This document shows positions 7,267 to 16,373 of a DNA stretch of 64,000 nucleotides, one piece after another. Within the stretch, counting starts at the first letter, position 1, and each line of letters opens with the position of its first letter. The DNA lies in contig CAWGNN010000006.1 of assembly GCA_963824105.1 (NCBI GenBank), positions 310,001-374,000 of the forward strand, read 5' to 3'. Position numbers and translations under genes: made by a program. Under the pieces are notes generated by a model. It saw only the letters and a list, made by a program, of their open reading frames with translations, did no database searches and was not told the origin of the DNA. Source of the stretch: CAWDVB01 sp963824105 (GTDB lineage Bacteria; Actinomycetota; Actinomycetes; Propionibacteriales; Nocardioidaceae).

Positions 7267-10200
7267 TCAGCCCCCGCCCACGAGCTCCTCGAGCTGGGCC
7301 CGACTCGGCAGGTCGTCCGGCTCGACCAGCGATCCGTCCCGCACGTAGTAGAAGGCGACCCGGACCCGGTCGGCCGAGATGCCGCGCGCCTCCGCCCAGG
7401 CCTCCCGGTAGATCGCGAGCTGGATCGGGTCTGCATCGTGCGACCGGTTGGTCTTCCAATCCACCACGAGCCAGCCGTCGCCGTCGGGGAAGACCGCGTC
7501 GATCCGCCCGTGGATGGTCTGTCCGCCCAGCGACAGCGAGAAGGGAACCTCCACCCGACCGTCGGCGCGCTGGCCGAACGGGGAGGCGAGGAACCTGGAT
7601 GCGAGGTCTTCGAGATCGGCCTCGTCGCGAACGTCGGCGTCTTCTCGTCCAGGCAGGGTGGCCAGGTCCAGGAGCGGCCGGGAGGCCTGGGGGGCGAGCT
7701 GCTGCTCGACCCATTCGTGGAACCGCGTGCCGAACCGTGCCGCGCGCGAGGGCCGCCGGGGCATCGGGCGGACCACCGACAGGAGGAACTCCTGAGGCTC
7801 GTGGTGGAAGGCCATCACCGCGGTGGCGCTGAGCGAGCCGGGCCAGGGAACCTCGACGTCGGCCGCGGCCAGCCGTTCCTGCTCCTCGACGAGCCGAGCC
7901 AGCTCGGCATCCCAGATCGCGACCCGGCCGTCCTCGCACGCGACGTCCGGGGCTGGGTCGACGAGGGCGGCTCGGACGAGCGCGGCGCCACCGCGGCGGC
8001 GTTCGGCTTCGGCGGCGTCCTCGTCGACCGGCCAGCTGAAGGTCACCGAGGCGCTCGTGCTCGGGTTCCGGGCCCCCTCCTCGGGCGGGGGCCACCACAC
8101 GAGAGGTTCGCGACCCAGCCCGACGACGAAACGACGGGCCAGGCTCAAGAACTCCGAAGGGCCATTGGGACGCACGTTCTCCTTGCGCCACCAGCAACCA
8201 CTCAGCACCAGCAGCCGGGCCGCGCGGGTGAAGGCGACGTACCCCAGGCGCAGCTCCTCGGTCGCGTGATGCTCCTGAGCGTCCTGGAGGAACTGCTTGA
8301 TCGCCGCTGCGTCGTACCCACGCAGGGAGGGAAGCTCTACGGCGTCGCCGCGTAGCGGGATCGGCAGCTCGGACGGCTTCCGGGTCCACAGCGCCGGAGC
8401 CCTGGTGCCCGGGAAGACCGACTCGGTCAGGCCGACCACGAAGACGGCCCGGAACTCCAGCCCCTTGGCGCGATGGGACGTCAGGAGCTGGACCGCGTCG
8501 CGTTCGCGCGGAGGCCGCTGATCCAGGCCACGCCCGGAGGCACTCTCCTCGGCGAGGTAGGCAAGCAGGGCGGACAGGTCGCTGGCGCCTTCGACCGCTC
8601 GGAACTCACCGACCACGGCCAGGAAGGCGTCGAGGTTGTCGCGATGCACTCCGGAGCCGGCGGCGGCCAGCTCCACATCGAGGCCGGTCACCGTGATGAT
8701 CCGGCGAGCCAGGTCGGCCACCGGATCGCCGGCGTGTCGGCGCAACGAGCGCAACTCGTCGGCGAACTCCCCGAACCGGGTGCGCGCCTGCGCCGAGTAG
8801 GGCAGCTCCCCCGGGTCGTCCACGGCGTCGAGCAGTGCGGGAAGCTCTACCGGGTCTGTCGCTTCGGCCAGGTCGTCCAACTGGTCCTCGAGCATCGGCT
8901 GGACGAGCGGGGTCCGCCGCCGGCCATGGGTGCCGCCGGCGATCTCTCGGGCTCGCCGGGAGAGCAGTCGCAGGTCACGCGGACCGACGCGCCATCGGGG
9001 TCCGCTCAGCAGATTGAGCGCGGCACTGTTGGCACTCGGAGACTCCAGGACCCTCAGCACGTCGACGACGGCACTGACCTCAGGGCGGTCGAGGAGTCCC
9101 TTCAAGCCGACGATCTCGACCGGAATGTCCGCTGCCACCAAGGCGTCGAACACCGTATTGGCGATCTTGTTGTCGCGGGCCAGGACGCCGATCTCCCGCC
9201 ACGACCCCTCGGCCTCCTGCTCGAAGGCCGACCGCACCAGGGGAGGAAGAGCCAGGACCTCCTCGACGTCGGTCTCGTAGAGGCCCACCTCCACCCGTCC
9301 GACCCCCGCGCCGGGGCGGGGGCGAAGCGGCTGCGTGCCGACCGTGGCCGCGTACAGGGGCTCGGCCAACCGGTTGGCAAGGTCGAGGATCTCCTGGTCC
9401 GAGCGCATGCTGACCGACAGCGGCAGCGGATCGCGGTGCTCCCCGTCGGAGCGGGGAAAGGTGTCGGAGAAGTGGATGATGTTGGAAACCGACGCCCCTC
9501 GCCAGCCGTAGATCGCCTGGTTGGGGTCGCCGACCGCCATGACCCCGTGGCCGCCGGCCTCCGGCGAGAACAGCTGGGCGAGCAACTGGGCCTGGGCCAC
9601 CGACGTGTCCTGGAACTCGTCCAGCAGCACCACCGGGAACCGCTCCCGCTCGGCCTGGGCCACGTCGGGACACTCAGCGGCGATCCGAGCCGCGAGCGCG
9701 ATCTGGTCGGAGAACTCGATCACGCCGAGCTCACGCTTGGCCTCGCGGTACTCCACGACGAGCTCGAGCAGCTCGGCCCGTTGCATCGCCGTGGTGATGG
9801 CGACGTCCACGGGATTGCTCGCGGTGCGCCGTCCCGGACGCTCCCGCGACCAGCCCTCGAGGAATCGGGCCTGGCCCTCGAGCACGCTCTCGGGCGGGAC
9901 CAGATGCTCGTTCAACTGTCCGTCGAGGTGGAGCATCTGCTCTATCACCGCGCTCCGGGTAGCCGAGAGCAGCTCAATGCTGCCGCGATGCCGGGCGGTC
10001 ACCCGGGCCGCGATCTGGGCCGCCGTGGCGCTGGTGATCAGCCGCAGGTCCGGCTCTCGGCCGATGCGGGTCGCATGGTCGCGGACCAACGCCGCTGCAT
10101 AGGAGTTGTAGGTCGAGACGGTCGGGCCGAGGGCTGTCTCGTCGTGCGCCTCGCCGGGGCGAGGCAGCAGCCCGGAATCCTCCAGCACCGTGCGTACCTT

Positions 10201-10443
10201 CTCGCGGAGCTGACCGGCCGCCTTGTTGGTAAAGGTCAGGCCCAGGATCTCGTCCGGCGTCACCAGACCGGTCGCCACGAGGTAGACGACCCGGGCCGCC
10301 ATCAATGTGGTCTTCCCCGATCCGGCGCCTGCCATCACCACCACGGGCTGGAGTCCCTCGGTGATCGCTGCCCACTGCTGGTCGGTCGGGGCGTAGGACG
10401 TCTTCATCAGCCGCTGCAGGTCGGCCGGCGAGTCGAGCCTCAT
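7267..10443 (-). CDS. adnB: UvrD-like helicase-nuclease, second subunit of an AdnAB-type pair
   Basis: A protein of about 1,058 residues from the ATG at 10443, which overlaps the upstream stop (ATGA). It has the superfamily 1A helicase motifs in order: Walker A MAGAGSGKTTL (about residue 37), Walker B LLDEFQDTS, MAVGDPNQAIYGWRG, TSHRAKGLEF and GYVAFTRAARLLVLSG. A C-terminal RecB-family nuclease follows, with HGRIDAVFPDGDGWLVVDWK carrying the catalytic D-x-K and then QLAIYREAWAE. No iron-sulfur cysteines are visible here. With its partner it should form a motor-nuclease that resects DNA double-strand breaks. The name adnB rests on gene order relative to mycobacteria as I recall it, so subunit naming is less certain than function. 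Confidence 0.88.
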   Translation of the reverse strand: MRLDSPADLQRLMKTSYAPTDQQWAAITEGLQPVVVMAGAGSGKTTLMAARVVYLVATGLVTPDEILGLTFTNKAAGQLREKVRTVLEDSGLLPRPGEAHDETALGPTVSTYNSYAAALVRDHATRIGREPDLRLITSATAAQIAARVTARHRGSIELLSATRSAVIEQMLHLDGQLNEHLVPPESVLEGQARFLEGWSRERPGRRTASNPVDVAITTAMQRAELLELVVEYREAKRELGVIEFSDQIALAARIAAECPDVAQAERERFPVVLLDEFQDTSVAQAQLLAQLFSPEAGGHGVMAVGDPNQAIYGWRGASVSNIIHFSDTFPRSDGEHRDPLPLSVSMRSDQEILDLANRLAEPLYAATVGTQPLRPRPGAGVGRVEVGLYETDVEEVLALPPLVRSAFEQEAEGSWREIGVLARDNKIANTVFDALVAADIPVEIVGLKGLLDRPEVSAVVDVLRVLESPSANSAALNLLSGPRWRVGPRDLRLLSRRAREIAGGTHGRRRTPLVQPMLEDQLDDLAEATDPVELPALLDAVDDPGELPYSAQARTRFGEFADELRSLRRHAGDPVADLARRIITVTGLDVELAAAGSGVHRDNLDAFLAVVGEFRAVEGASDLSALLAYLAEESASGRGLDQRPPRERDAVQLLTSHRAKGLEFRAVFVVGLTESVFPGTRAPALWTRKPSELPIPLRGDAVELPSLRGYDAAAIKQFLQDAQEHHATEELRLGYVAFTRAARLLVLSGCWWRKENVRPNGPSEFLSLARRFVVGLGREPLVWWPPPEEGARNPSTSASVTFSWPVDEDAAEAERRRGGAALVRAALVDPAPDVACEDGRVAIWDAELARLVEEQERLAAADVEVPWPGSLSATAVMAFHHEPQEFLLSVVRPMPRRPSRAARFGTRFHEWVEQQLAPQASRPLLDLATLPGREDADVRDEADLEDLASRFLASPFGQRADGRVEVPFSLSLGGQTIHGRIDAVFPDGDGWLVVDWKTNRSHDADPIQLAIYREAWAEARGISADRVRVAFYYVRDGSLVEPDDLPSRAQLEELVGGG

Positions 10444-13400
10444 GTCAGCACCCTCCCCTCGGTCTTCGCCGGGCAGAAGCTGTTGAAGGAGCACCACCGG
10501 CAGTGCTCTCCCGGAGTAGCCGAGAACCGCTCCTGCGAGAGCGCATCGACCGCCTCCGCGATCTGCCTCTCGACGGGCAGCCAGCCCTCGTCGTCGGGCT
10601 GCTGGGGCTGCTGGGAGACGACCTTGACCGAGCCGCTCCGGCCGTTCTGACGGAGCTGGATCAGCTCGGCTCCCCCAGAGCGGGCGTCGGGTCTCAGATC
10701 ATCGACGGCCCCTCGGTCGACGGCGAGCTGGTAGAGCCCGAGCTGCGGATGCGTCTGGGCGTCCTTCTCGCTGGGCGCGCCCTTCGAAGTCTTCAGGTCG
10801 ACCGTCACGACCCGACCCTCCAGATCGAGCTCGAGCCGGTCGGCGTACCCGTGGATGTCGACCGACCTCCCGTCGGGCAGCTGCACCGAGGCGCGGATGG
10901 ACCGCTCCACACCGAGCAGCTCGCGACCACGGTCGGCGGTGTGCCAGGCAGCGAACCGGCGCAGGGCCTCCTCCGCCTCGGTCCGCTCCCGGTCCGACGC
11001 CCAGGGTGTGTCGAACCGAAACTGGGGCCAGACCCGATCCACGAAGACCATCAGGTCGTCGTCGACCTCGACCTCGCCCCGTCCGATCGCCTCGGCGATG
11101 GCATGCACCAAGGTGCCGAACTCCTGGCTCGTGGTGGACTGCTCACCGCCCCCGGCGTGGCGCTCGAGGAACCACTTCGCCGGGCAGACGACCATCGCGT
11201 TCAGGTCGCTCGCGCTCACCCGCGCATGTCCCGGCTCCGGGATGAGCGGCTCCCCGGACACGGTGCGTGATGCGAGGCCCCACCACCGGTCCGGGTGGGC
11301 CGCCGGGGCGATGGGCCTCCCGGCGACCGACTCCACGGCCAGTCGCGCCAGCCGATCCGCTGCGGCACGGCGGACATCGTCTGGCTCCTCCGGATCGCAG
11401 ACGACACGCCGCAACTCGGCCACCAGGGCGTCGAGGCTGAGCGACCGCGCCGGACGACCCGACACCTCCTGGTGCCGATCGTCGTCGACGAGCTCGTGGA
11501 GGAAGCGGGAGGGCTGCTCGCCGTCGTCGTCCAGGGACTTGACCGCGGTGACCACCAGGCGCTCACGCGCTCTGGTGCAGGCCACGTAGAAGAGGCGACG
11601 CTCCTCGGCGAGAAGCGTCCGTGGCGCGAGGGGAGGAAGCAGCTCGCCGACACCGAGCTCATCGACTCTCAGCAGCGTCGAGCGGCTGCGCAGATCCGGC
11701 CAGCCCCCGTGCTGGACGTGAGCCACGACCACCAGTCGCCACTCCAGGCCCTTGGATCGGTGCGCGGTCATCAGCCGCACCCCCTCGGCCGGCAGGCCCG
11801 TCTCGGCGAGGCTGTCGGCCGGGAGCTCTTGCGCCGCCAGGCTGTCGACGAAGGCGCCCACCCCGGTATGGCCGCGGCGATGCTCGGCGCGGGCGGCGGC
11901 CTCGAAGAGCGCGCTCACCGCGTCCAGGTCCCGGTTGGCCAAGATGGACGTCACTCCGGTCGAGCGGTCCAGCGCGGCACGGCGCAACCGAGCCGACCAG
12001 GCGCTGCCGGACCACAGCTCCCACAGGGCTTCCTCGGCTGTCGCGCCCTCGCCGACCACGTGGCGCACCCGGGCGAGCAGTGTCCCCAGGCCCCGAACCG
12101 CCTCGGCTCCCGCCGCAGCGGAGCCGTCAAGCACTCCCGGATCGAGGACAGCCGCGCCGACCAGCTCCTCGGATGTCCGCGCCCGGCGTGCCTCCTCCTT
12201 CGCCGCCACTCTCTCGCTCGCCACCAGGGACCGACCCAATGACCGGACCACGGTCGCATCTGAGCCACCCAGAGGGGAGAGCAGCACACCGACGGCACGC
12301 GCGGCCAGTCCCGGCTCGTCGGACGCCGCCAGCGCGACACGAAGCGACTCGAGGAGCACCGCCGTCGCTGGCTCGGTGACCAGCGAGGACTCCTCCCTCG
12401 CGGTCGCGACCGGCACCCCGGCGGCCACTAGGGCTCGCCGTGCCGCGGGGATGGTCCGGGTCCCGGATCGGACCAGGACCGCCATCTCCGACCAGGGGAC
12501 GCCGTCCTCCAGATGCGCGCGGCGAAGCAGATCGGCGATGTGGTCGAGCTCGGCCCGATCGTTGTCGTAGAGCCGGACCTCGACCGATCCCGCCTCCGCC
12601 ACGACCGAGGCCGGGTGCCGGAAGGCCTCGACCGCCGACGCCGGAATCGGGCCCGAGACGCCCAGCCCATCGGCCAGCCGCCGCGAGGCGCCGAGCAGCA
12701 CCGGCCCGAAACGGCGGGTGGTCCCGAGCGCGACGACGGGCGCCGGCGCACCGGCGGCGGAGCGGAACTCGTCGGGGAACCGCAGGATCCCCGCGACGTC
12801 AGCGCCGCGGAAGCCGTAGATCGACTGGTCGGGATCACCGACGACCACGAGATGCCGGCCGTCGCCGGCGAGCCGCCGGAGCAGCGCGACCTGCCCCGGG
12901 TCGGTGTCCTGGTACTCGTCGACGAAGACGTGCGTGTACTGGGTGCGCAGAGAGGCGAGCACCTCGGGGTCGTCGAGCAGGGTGCCCGCCCGGTCGATCA
13001 GACCGGCGTAGTCGAGTGCGCCCTCCGCGTCGAGCACGTCGAGGTACTGCTCGAAGAAGCGCGCTGCGGACTCCCAGGACGGCCGGTCGTGGGCGGACCC
13101 GAGGCCGGCCAGGTCATGCGGGTCCACCCCCCGCTCACGGGCCCGGTCGAGGAAGCCACCGACCTCGGTGGCGAAGCCACGCGTGCCACGGGCCAGGGCG
13201 AAGCCGTCCGGCCAAGGGACCGCCTCAGGGGTGTCGCCCAGGAGCGTACGCACGGCGACATCGCGCTCCGCCGAGCTGAGCAGGTGGAGGGGCTCGGAGA
13301 ACAGGTCGACCTGCGTATGAGCACGAATCAGCGCGTAGGCGAAGCTGTGGAAGGTCGAGGCGAGCCCACCGATGAGGGTGCGGCCCAGCCGAGCCGAGAT

Positions 13401-13676
13401 CCGGTCGCGCAACTGCTCGGCGGCCTTCCGGCCGAAGGTGAGCACCAGGACAGAGGACGGGGCGACTCCGCGTCGGTCGACGAGGTCGACGACGCTCTCG
13501 ACGAGGGTCGTGGTCTTCCCGGTGCCGGGGCCGGCCAGCACGAGCAGGGGCCCGCCGTCGTGCTCCACGACCGCTCGCTGCGACTCGTCCAGAGCCGGCG
13601 GCGGCTCCGGCTCCGGACGAGAGGCGAAGCGGTAGTGGGTCACAGGGACATCCCAGCAGATGGCCCCGACATCCAA
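10440..13676 (-). CDS. adnA: UvrD-like helicase-nuclease with Fe-S cluster motif, first subunit of an AdnAB-type pair
   Basis: About 1,078 residues. Helicase motifs: Walker A LAGPGTGKTTTLVES, FVDEYQDTDPGQ, VVGDPDQSIYGFRGADV, TAHRSKGLEWRLVVV and FYVACTRARERL. The C-terminal nuclease has VVTVDLKTSKG (D-x-K) and four cysteines arranged as one in MVVCPAKWF plus three in CRWCSFNSFCPA, the pattern of a 4Fe-4S cluster in RecB/AddB-type nucleases. The ATG at 13676 has GGGGGA 8 bp upstream. A GTG at 13643, which also has a GGGA-type site, would begin nearer the conserved YRF segment and is an alternative. It is co-transcribed with the second subunit through a 4-bp overlap, and the pair would process broken DNA ends for repair. 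Confidence 0.88.
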   Translation of the reverse strand: MDVGAICWDVPVTHYRFASRPEPEPPPALDESQRAVVEHDGGPLLVLAGPGTGKTTTLVESVVDLVDRRGVAPSSVLVLTFGRKAAEQLRDRISARLGRTLIGGLASTFHSFAYALIRAHTQVDLFSEPLHLLSSAERDVAVRTLLGDTPEAVPWPDGFALARGTRGFATEVGGFLDRARERGVDPHDLAGLGSAHDRPSWESAARFFEQYLDVLDAEGALDYAGLIDRAGTLLDDPEVLASLRTQYTHVFVDEYQDTDPGQVALLRRLAGDGRHLVVVGDPDQSIYGFRGADVAGILRFPDEFRSAAGAPAPVVALGTTRRFGPVLLGASRRLADGLGVSGPIPASAVEAFRHPASVVAEAGSVEVRLYDNDRAELDHIADLLRRAHLEDGVPWSEMAVLVRSGTRTIPAARRALVAAGVPVATAREESSLVTEPATAVLLESLRVALAASDEPGLAARAVGVLLSPLGGSDATVVRSLGRSLVASERVAAKEEARRARTSEELVGAAVLDPGVLDGSAAAGAEAVRGLGTLLARVRHVVGEGATAEEALWELWSGSAWSARLRRAALDRSTGVTSILANRDLDAVSALFEAAARAEHRRGHTGVGAFVDSLAAQELPADSLAETGLPAEGVRLMTAHRSKGLEWRLVVVAHVQHGGWPDLRSRSTLLRVDELGVGELLPPLAPRTLLAEERRLFYVACTRARERLVVTAVKSLDDDGEQPSRFLHELVDDDRHQEVSGRPARSLSLDALVAELRRVVCDPEEPDDVRRAAADRLARLAVESVAGRPIAPAAHPDRWWGLASRTVSGEPLIPEPGHARVSASDLNAMVVCPAKWFLERHAGGGEQSTTSQEFGTLVHAIAEAIGRGEVEVDDDLMVFVDRVWPQFRFDTPWASDRERTEAEEALRRFAAWHTADRGRELLGVERSIRASVQLPDGRSVDIHGYADRLELDLEGRVVTVDLKTSKGAPSEKDAQTHPQLGLYQLAVDRGAVDDLRPDARSGGAELIQLRQNGRSGSVKVVSQQPQQPDDEGWLPVERQIAEAVDALSQERFSATPGEHCRWCSFNSFCPAKTEGRVLT

Positions 13677-13708
13677 GGCGTCCCCCGAGCCTGCTCCACG
13701 ACCGCCGC

Positions 13709-14044
13709 TCAGCTTCCGGGGAGGGCGAAGGCCCGGCGCAGGTCAACCTTGCCTGAGGGAAGCAGCGGGGTCCCCTCCCGGAGGTGCTCCTGATGCGCCT
13801 CGTCGCGCAGGTGATCGGGGAGGCTTCCGTCGGCCCGGACCACTCGCCACCAGGGCACCGACCCACCGATGGTGGCCATCACCGTGCCGACCTGCCGCGG
13901 GCCCCCTCGTCCCAGCCGATCAGCGATCGCACCGTAGGTGGTGACCCGGCCTGAGGGGATGGTCTCGACCAGATCCAGCACCGCTTCAGCGAACTCGTTG
14001 CGCTCCACCGGTTGATCGGGAGCCGGAACCGGTCCGTGCGGCAC
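13709..14044 (-). CDS. alkyltransferase-like (MGMT-family) DNA-binding protein
   Basis: A 111-residue single-domain protein matching the DNA-binding domain of O6-alkylguanine-DNA alkyltransferases: IPSGRVTTYGAIADRLG, a GGPRQVGTVMA helix and VPWWRVVRADGSLP. In active methyltransferases the last segment contains PCHRVV with the acceptor cysteine. Here tryptophan replaces cysteine (PWWRVV), which is diagnostic of the catalytically dead alkyltransferase-like (Atl1/eAtl) group. These flip out O6-alkylguanine and flag it for nucleotide excision repair. It lies 32 bp upstream of the adnAB-like pair on the same strand, as I recall for Rv3204 in mycobacteria, so it belongs to a small DNA repair block. 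Confidence 0.9.
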   Translation of the reverse strand: MPHGPVPAPDQPVERNEFAEAVLDLVETIPSGRVTTYGAIADRLGRGGPRQVGTVMATIGGSVPWWRVVRADGSLPDHLRDEAHQEHLREGTPLLPSGKVDLRRAFALPGS

Positions 14045-14047
14045 CGA

Positions 14048-14410
14048 TCAACCGTCGACGGGGCGCAGCACGCGCAGGTGACCGCGCCGAGTCTCCTCGC
14101 GCATGCCGGGCGGCTCGGGCTCGGGCGGGGACGCAACCGGCCGGGCCGCCTCACGCACGGCATCGGCGAGCGCCTCGAGGTCGTCGTGGGTGGGCTCTGC
14201 CGCCGCCGGGTCGGGAGCCAACCGGAGGACCTCCCACCCCCGCGGCGCCATCAGCCGCTCGCTGTGCCCCTCGCAAAGGTCGTAGGCATGCGGTTCGGCA
14301 TAGGTGGCCAACGGGCCGAGCACCGCAGTCTGGTCGGAGTAGACGTAGGTCAGCGTCGCGATCGCCGGCCGGGGGCAGGCGGTGCGGGAACAGCGACGGA
14401 CCGGACTCAC
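14048..14410 (-). CDS. DUF3499 family protein, putative metal-binding
   Basis: A 120-residue actinobacterial protein of unknown function. The GTG at 14410 gives VSPVRRCSRTACPRPA, with a CxxxxC pair (C7, C12). Further on, ATYAEPHAYDLCEGHSERL supplies a third cysteine (C46) and a histidine (H49), a plausible zinc site. The strongly conserved TYVYSDQTAVLGPLATYAEP and MAPRGWEVLRL blocks identify DUF3499. The C-terminal third is proline/glutamate-rich and probably disordered. It is divergent from the zincin-like gene at 14513 with about 100 bp between; this pairing is common in Actinobacteria, near whiB2, which also appears in this window. Function is not known. Confidence 0.88.
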   Translation of the reverse strand: MSPVRRCSRTACPRPAIATLTYVYSDQTAVLGPLATYAEPHAYDLCEGHSERLMAPRGWEVLRLAPDPAAAEPTHDDLEALADAVREAARPVASPPEPEPPGMREETRRGHLRVLRPVDG

Positions 14411-14512
14411 GAAGCGAACGCTACCCCGCTGTGGAGCGCGCTCCGGTAAGGCTCGCGGGAACGACGAACGCGCCTGACAGCGCGCGAAAGCCCGGCTCGC
14501 TAGGCTCGCTCC

Positions 14513-14953
14513 GTGATCGGTCGACCAGTGCCCAAGCGTGCCGGCCGGCGACGCGACCGGCACGGCCGCGGCGCCCGCGGACCCGGGGTGCTCCCAGGTC
14601 CCTTGTCCCCCCAGGGAGTGCCCGCCTCCCGCACGTCGCGAGAGACCTTCGACAAGATCGTGCTGGACGCCGTCGAGGGCATCGACGACCGCTGGCACCG
14701 CCAGCTCGGGTTCGTGGAGTTCGCCGTCGAGGAAGCACCGGTCCTGCCCGACGACTGGTTCGCCCCCACCGTGCCCCTGGCCACGCTGGTTCCACCGACC
14801 GGGTCCAGTCCCACCCGGATCGTCCTGTTCCGGCGGCCGATCGAGCTGCGCTGCGACACCACCGAGGATCTGATGGCCCTGGTCCACACCGTCCTCGTCG
14901 AGCAGATCGCCGAAGTGCTGGGCCGCTCGCCGGAGGACATCGACCCCAGTTGA
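14513..14953 (+). CDS. zincin-like metallopeptidase-family protein lacking a clear HExxH
   Basis: A 146-residue protein from a GTG start. The first 40 residues are basic and low in complexity. The rest matches the PF06262 (DUF1025, zincin-like) fold: FDKIVLDAVEGIDDRWHRQLGFVEFAVEEAP and later RIVLFRRPIEL. In peptidase members a HExxH helix follows. Here the equivalent helix reads LVHTVLVEQIAEVLG, with only a single histidine, so zinc-dependent proteolysis is unlikely. From memory, many actinobacterial members next to DUF3499 share this loss. The gene is divergent from DUF3499 and convergent with DUF5719. Its cellular role is unknown. Confidence 0.82.
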   Translation: MIGRPVPKRAGRRRDRHGRGARGPGVLPGPLSPQGVPASRTSRETFDKIVLDAVEGIDDRWHRQLGFVEFAVEEAPVLPDDWFAPTVPLATLVPPTGSSPTRIVLFRRPIELRCDTTEDLMALVHTVLVEQIAEVLGRSPEDIDPS

Positions 14954-15005
14954 GCCCCAGCTGCGCCTGTTGATCCCGGATGATCCCCGGTTGAACCCAT
15001 GCCGG

Positions 15006-16373
15006 CTACTCCGAGACGGGAGTCACCACGGCCTGGCGGAAGGACAGGACGAGAGGGCTCACCGACACGGTGTCCAGTCCGGGCCCGCGGACGCTGACGA
15101 CCGCGAAGAGGCTTCCCCCGGCCGGCGCCACGTCGACCCGGCGGGCGCCACCGGACAGCTGCAGGATCGTCGCCTCGCCCGCGCCGAGGCTGATCTGACG
15201 GCTCTCGACGGCGTGTCCGGCCGCATCACTCCAGCTGACCTGGGCCTGTCCGCCCTGAGGTCCGCCGACCAGGACGAGTCGGGCGGCCTTCCCTTCAGGC
15301 ACCACCGCCCCCGAAGCCGAGCCGAGCACAGGGAGGGGCTCGGACTCCGACATGTCGGACCCGGTGGTACGGCGCAGGACGCCCACCACGGGCCGGGTGG
15401 ACGACACCCGCACCGCACGCACACCGCCGGCTAGCGACCCGGCAAGGTCGATGGTCGTGACCTGCCCGGCGCCGACGGTGACTCCCGGAGTGGCCTGCGG
15501 CGCGAACCACCCGTTGCCCGCGGCGACCTCCACCGACACGGTCGCGTCCTGGCTCGACGGGTTGGTGACCACGAGCTGGTCGGACTTGTCCCCGCTGAAG
15601 TCACCGGCGAAGACCAGCGTGCGCTGCGGTGCGGACTGCCCACTCAGCCAGCTCACCCCCCCGGCCGGCGATGCGCCTGCAGCGATCGAGTCGTGCACGG
15701 CGGCCGCGACGAGTCCGCGCTCGGCCACCAACGAGATGGTGAGCTCCTTCTCGAACGAGGCGAGCAGCGCCAGGTCGATCCGGGTGCCTGAGTTCCCCGG
15801 CACCACCACCTGGCCGTCCACCAACGGCTGGGCCTCGCCCTGTGCGGTGAAGACACGGACCCGCAGCGTCGCGTCACCCGGGGCGAGGTTGCGCAGCACG
15901 AGGAAGGAGCGATGGGTGACCGATGCGCCTCCCCCGGCGAACCACCACTCGGCCTGTGGCTCGACACAGTCGACCGAGGCGGCCGTGCTGGATCTGGTGT
16001 CGTGTCGCAGGGCCAGCAGGCCGGCGGCGGGGGCACCGTCCCCGGTGACCCGGACGCCGTCGGCCGCCTGGTTCTCCACCTGGAAGACCCCGTTCCCCGA
16101 GGGCAGGTCCCGCAGCTGGTCCACACCCGCTCGGAGAGTTCCGCTCCCCGACCCGTTCGACGCGACTTCGACCACGGTGGTGCCCGCCGACGCGAAGTCG
16201 GGGCAGACCACCTGGCGGTGCTGGATGGGCACCTCCGTTGCACTGATCGAGGGCGGCGCGGAGAGCTCCCGGGGGTCGGCGGAACCGGATGCCGCCATCG
16301 ACAGGGCAGCCAGCACGACCAGGCCGAGGACGCCGGCGGCGCCGGTCCGGGGACGAAGCTCGTCGAGACTCAT
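15006..16373 (-). CDS. DUF5719 family secreted or membrane-anchored protein
   Basis: About 455 residues from the ATG at 16373, which overlaps the upstream glycosyltransferase stop by 4 bp (ATGA). Longer readings are only antisense to that gene. A hydrophobic N-terminal segment (AAGVLGLVVLAALSMAASG, about residues 12-30) looks like a signal peptide or anchor. The body is rich in beta-strand, Ser/Thr/Gly/Val segments, such as VVCPDFASAGTTVVEVASN, WWFAGGGASVTHRSFLVLRN and VVTNPSSQDATVSVEVAAG, typical of DUF5719. No catalytic motif is seen. Tight coupling to the large membrane glycosyltransferase suggests a joint role in envelope glycan or glycoprotein assembly (inference). Confidence 0.82.
   Translation of the reverse strand: MSLDELRPRTGAAGVLGLVVLAALSMAASGSADPRELSAPPSISATEVPIQHRQVVCPDFASAGTTVVEVASNGSGSGTLRAGVDQLRDLPSGNGVFQVENQAADGVRVTGDGAPAAGLLALRHDTRSSTAASVDCVEPQAEWWFAGGGASVTHRSFLVLRNLAPGDATLRVRVFTAQGEAQPLVDGQVVVPGNSGTRIDLALLASFEKELTISLVAERGLVAAAVHDSIAAGASPAGGVSWLSGQSAPQRTLVFAGDFSGDKSDQLVVTNPSSQDATVSVEVAAGNGWFAPQATPGVTVGAGQVTTIDLAGSLAGGVRAVRVSSTRPVVGVLRRTTGSDMSESEPLPVLGSASGAVVPEGKAARLVLVGGPQGGQAQVSWSDAAGHAVESRQISLGAGEATILQLSGGARRVDVAPAGGSLFAVVSVRGPGLDTVSVSPLVLSFRQAVVTPVSE

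Noticed and set aside
8473..10650. A 725-codon plus-strand reading frame
   Set aside because: It is antisense to the adnB-like helicase gene, whose motifs are clear; composition is typical of a shadow frame.
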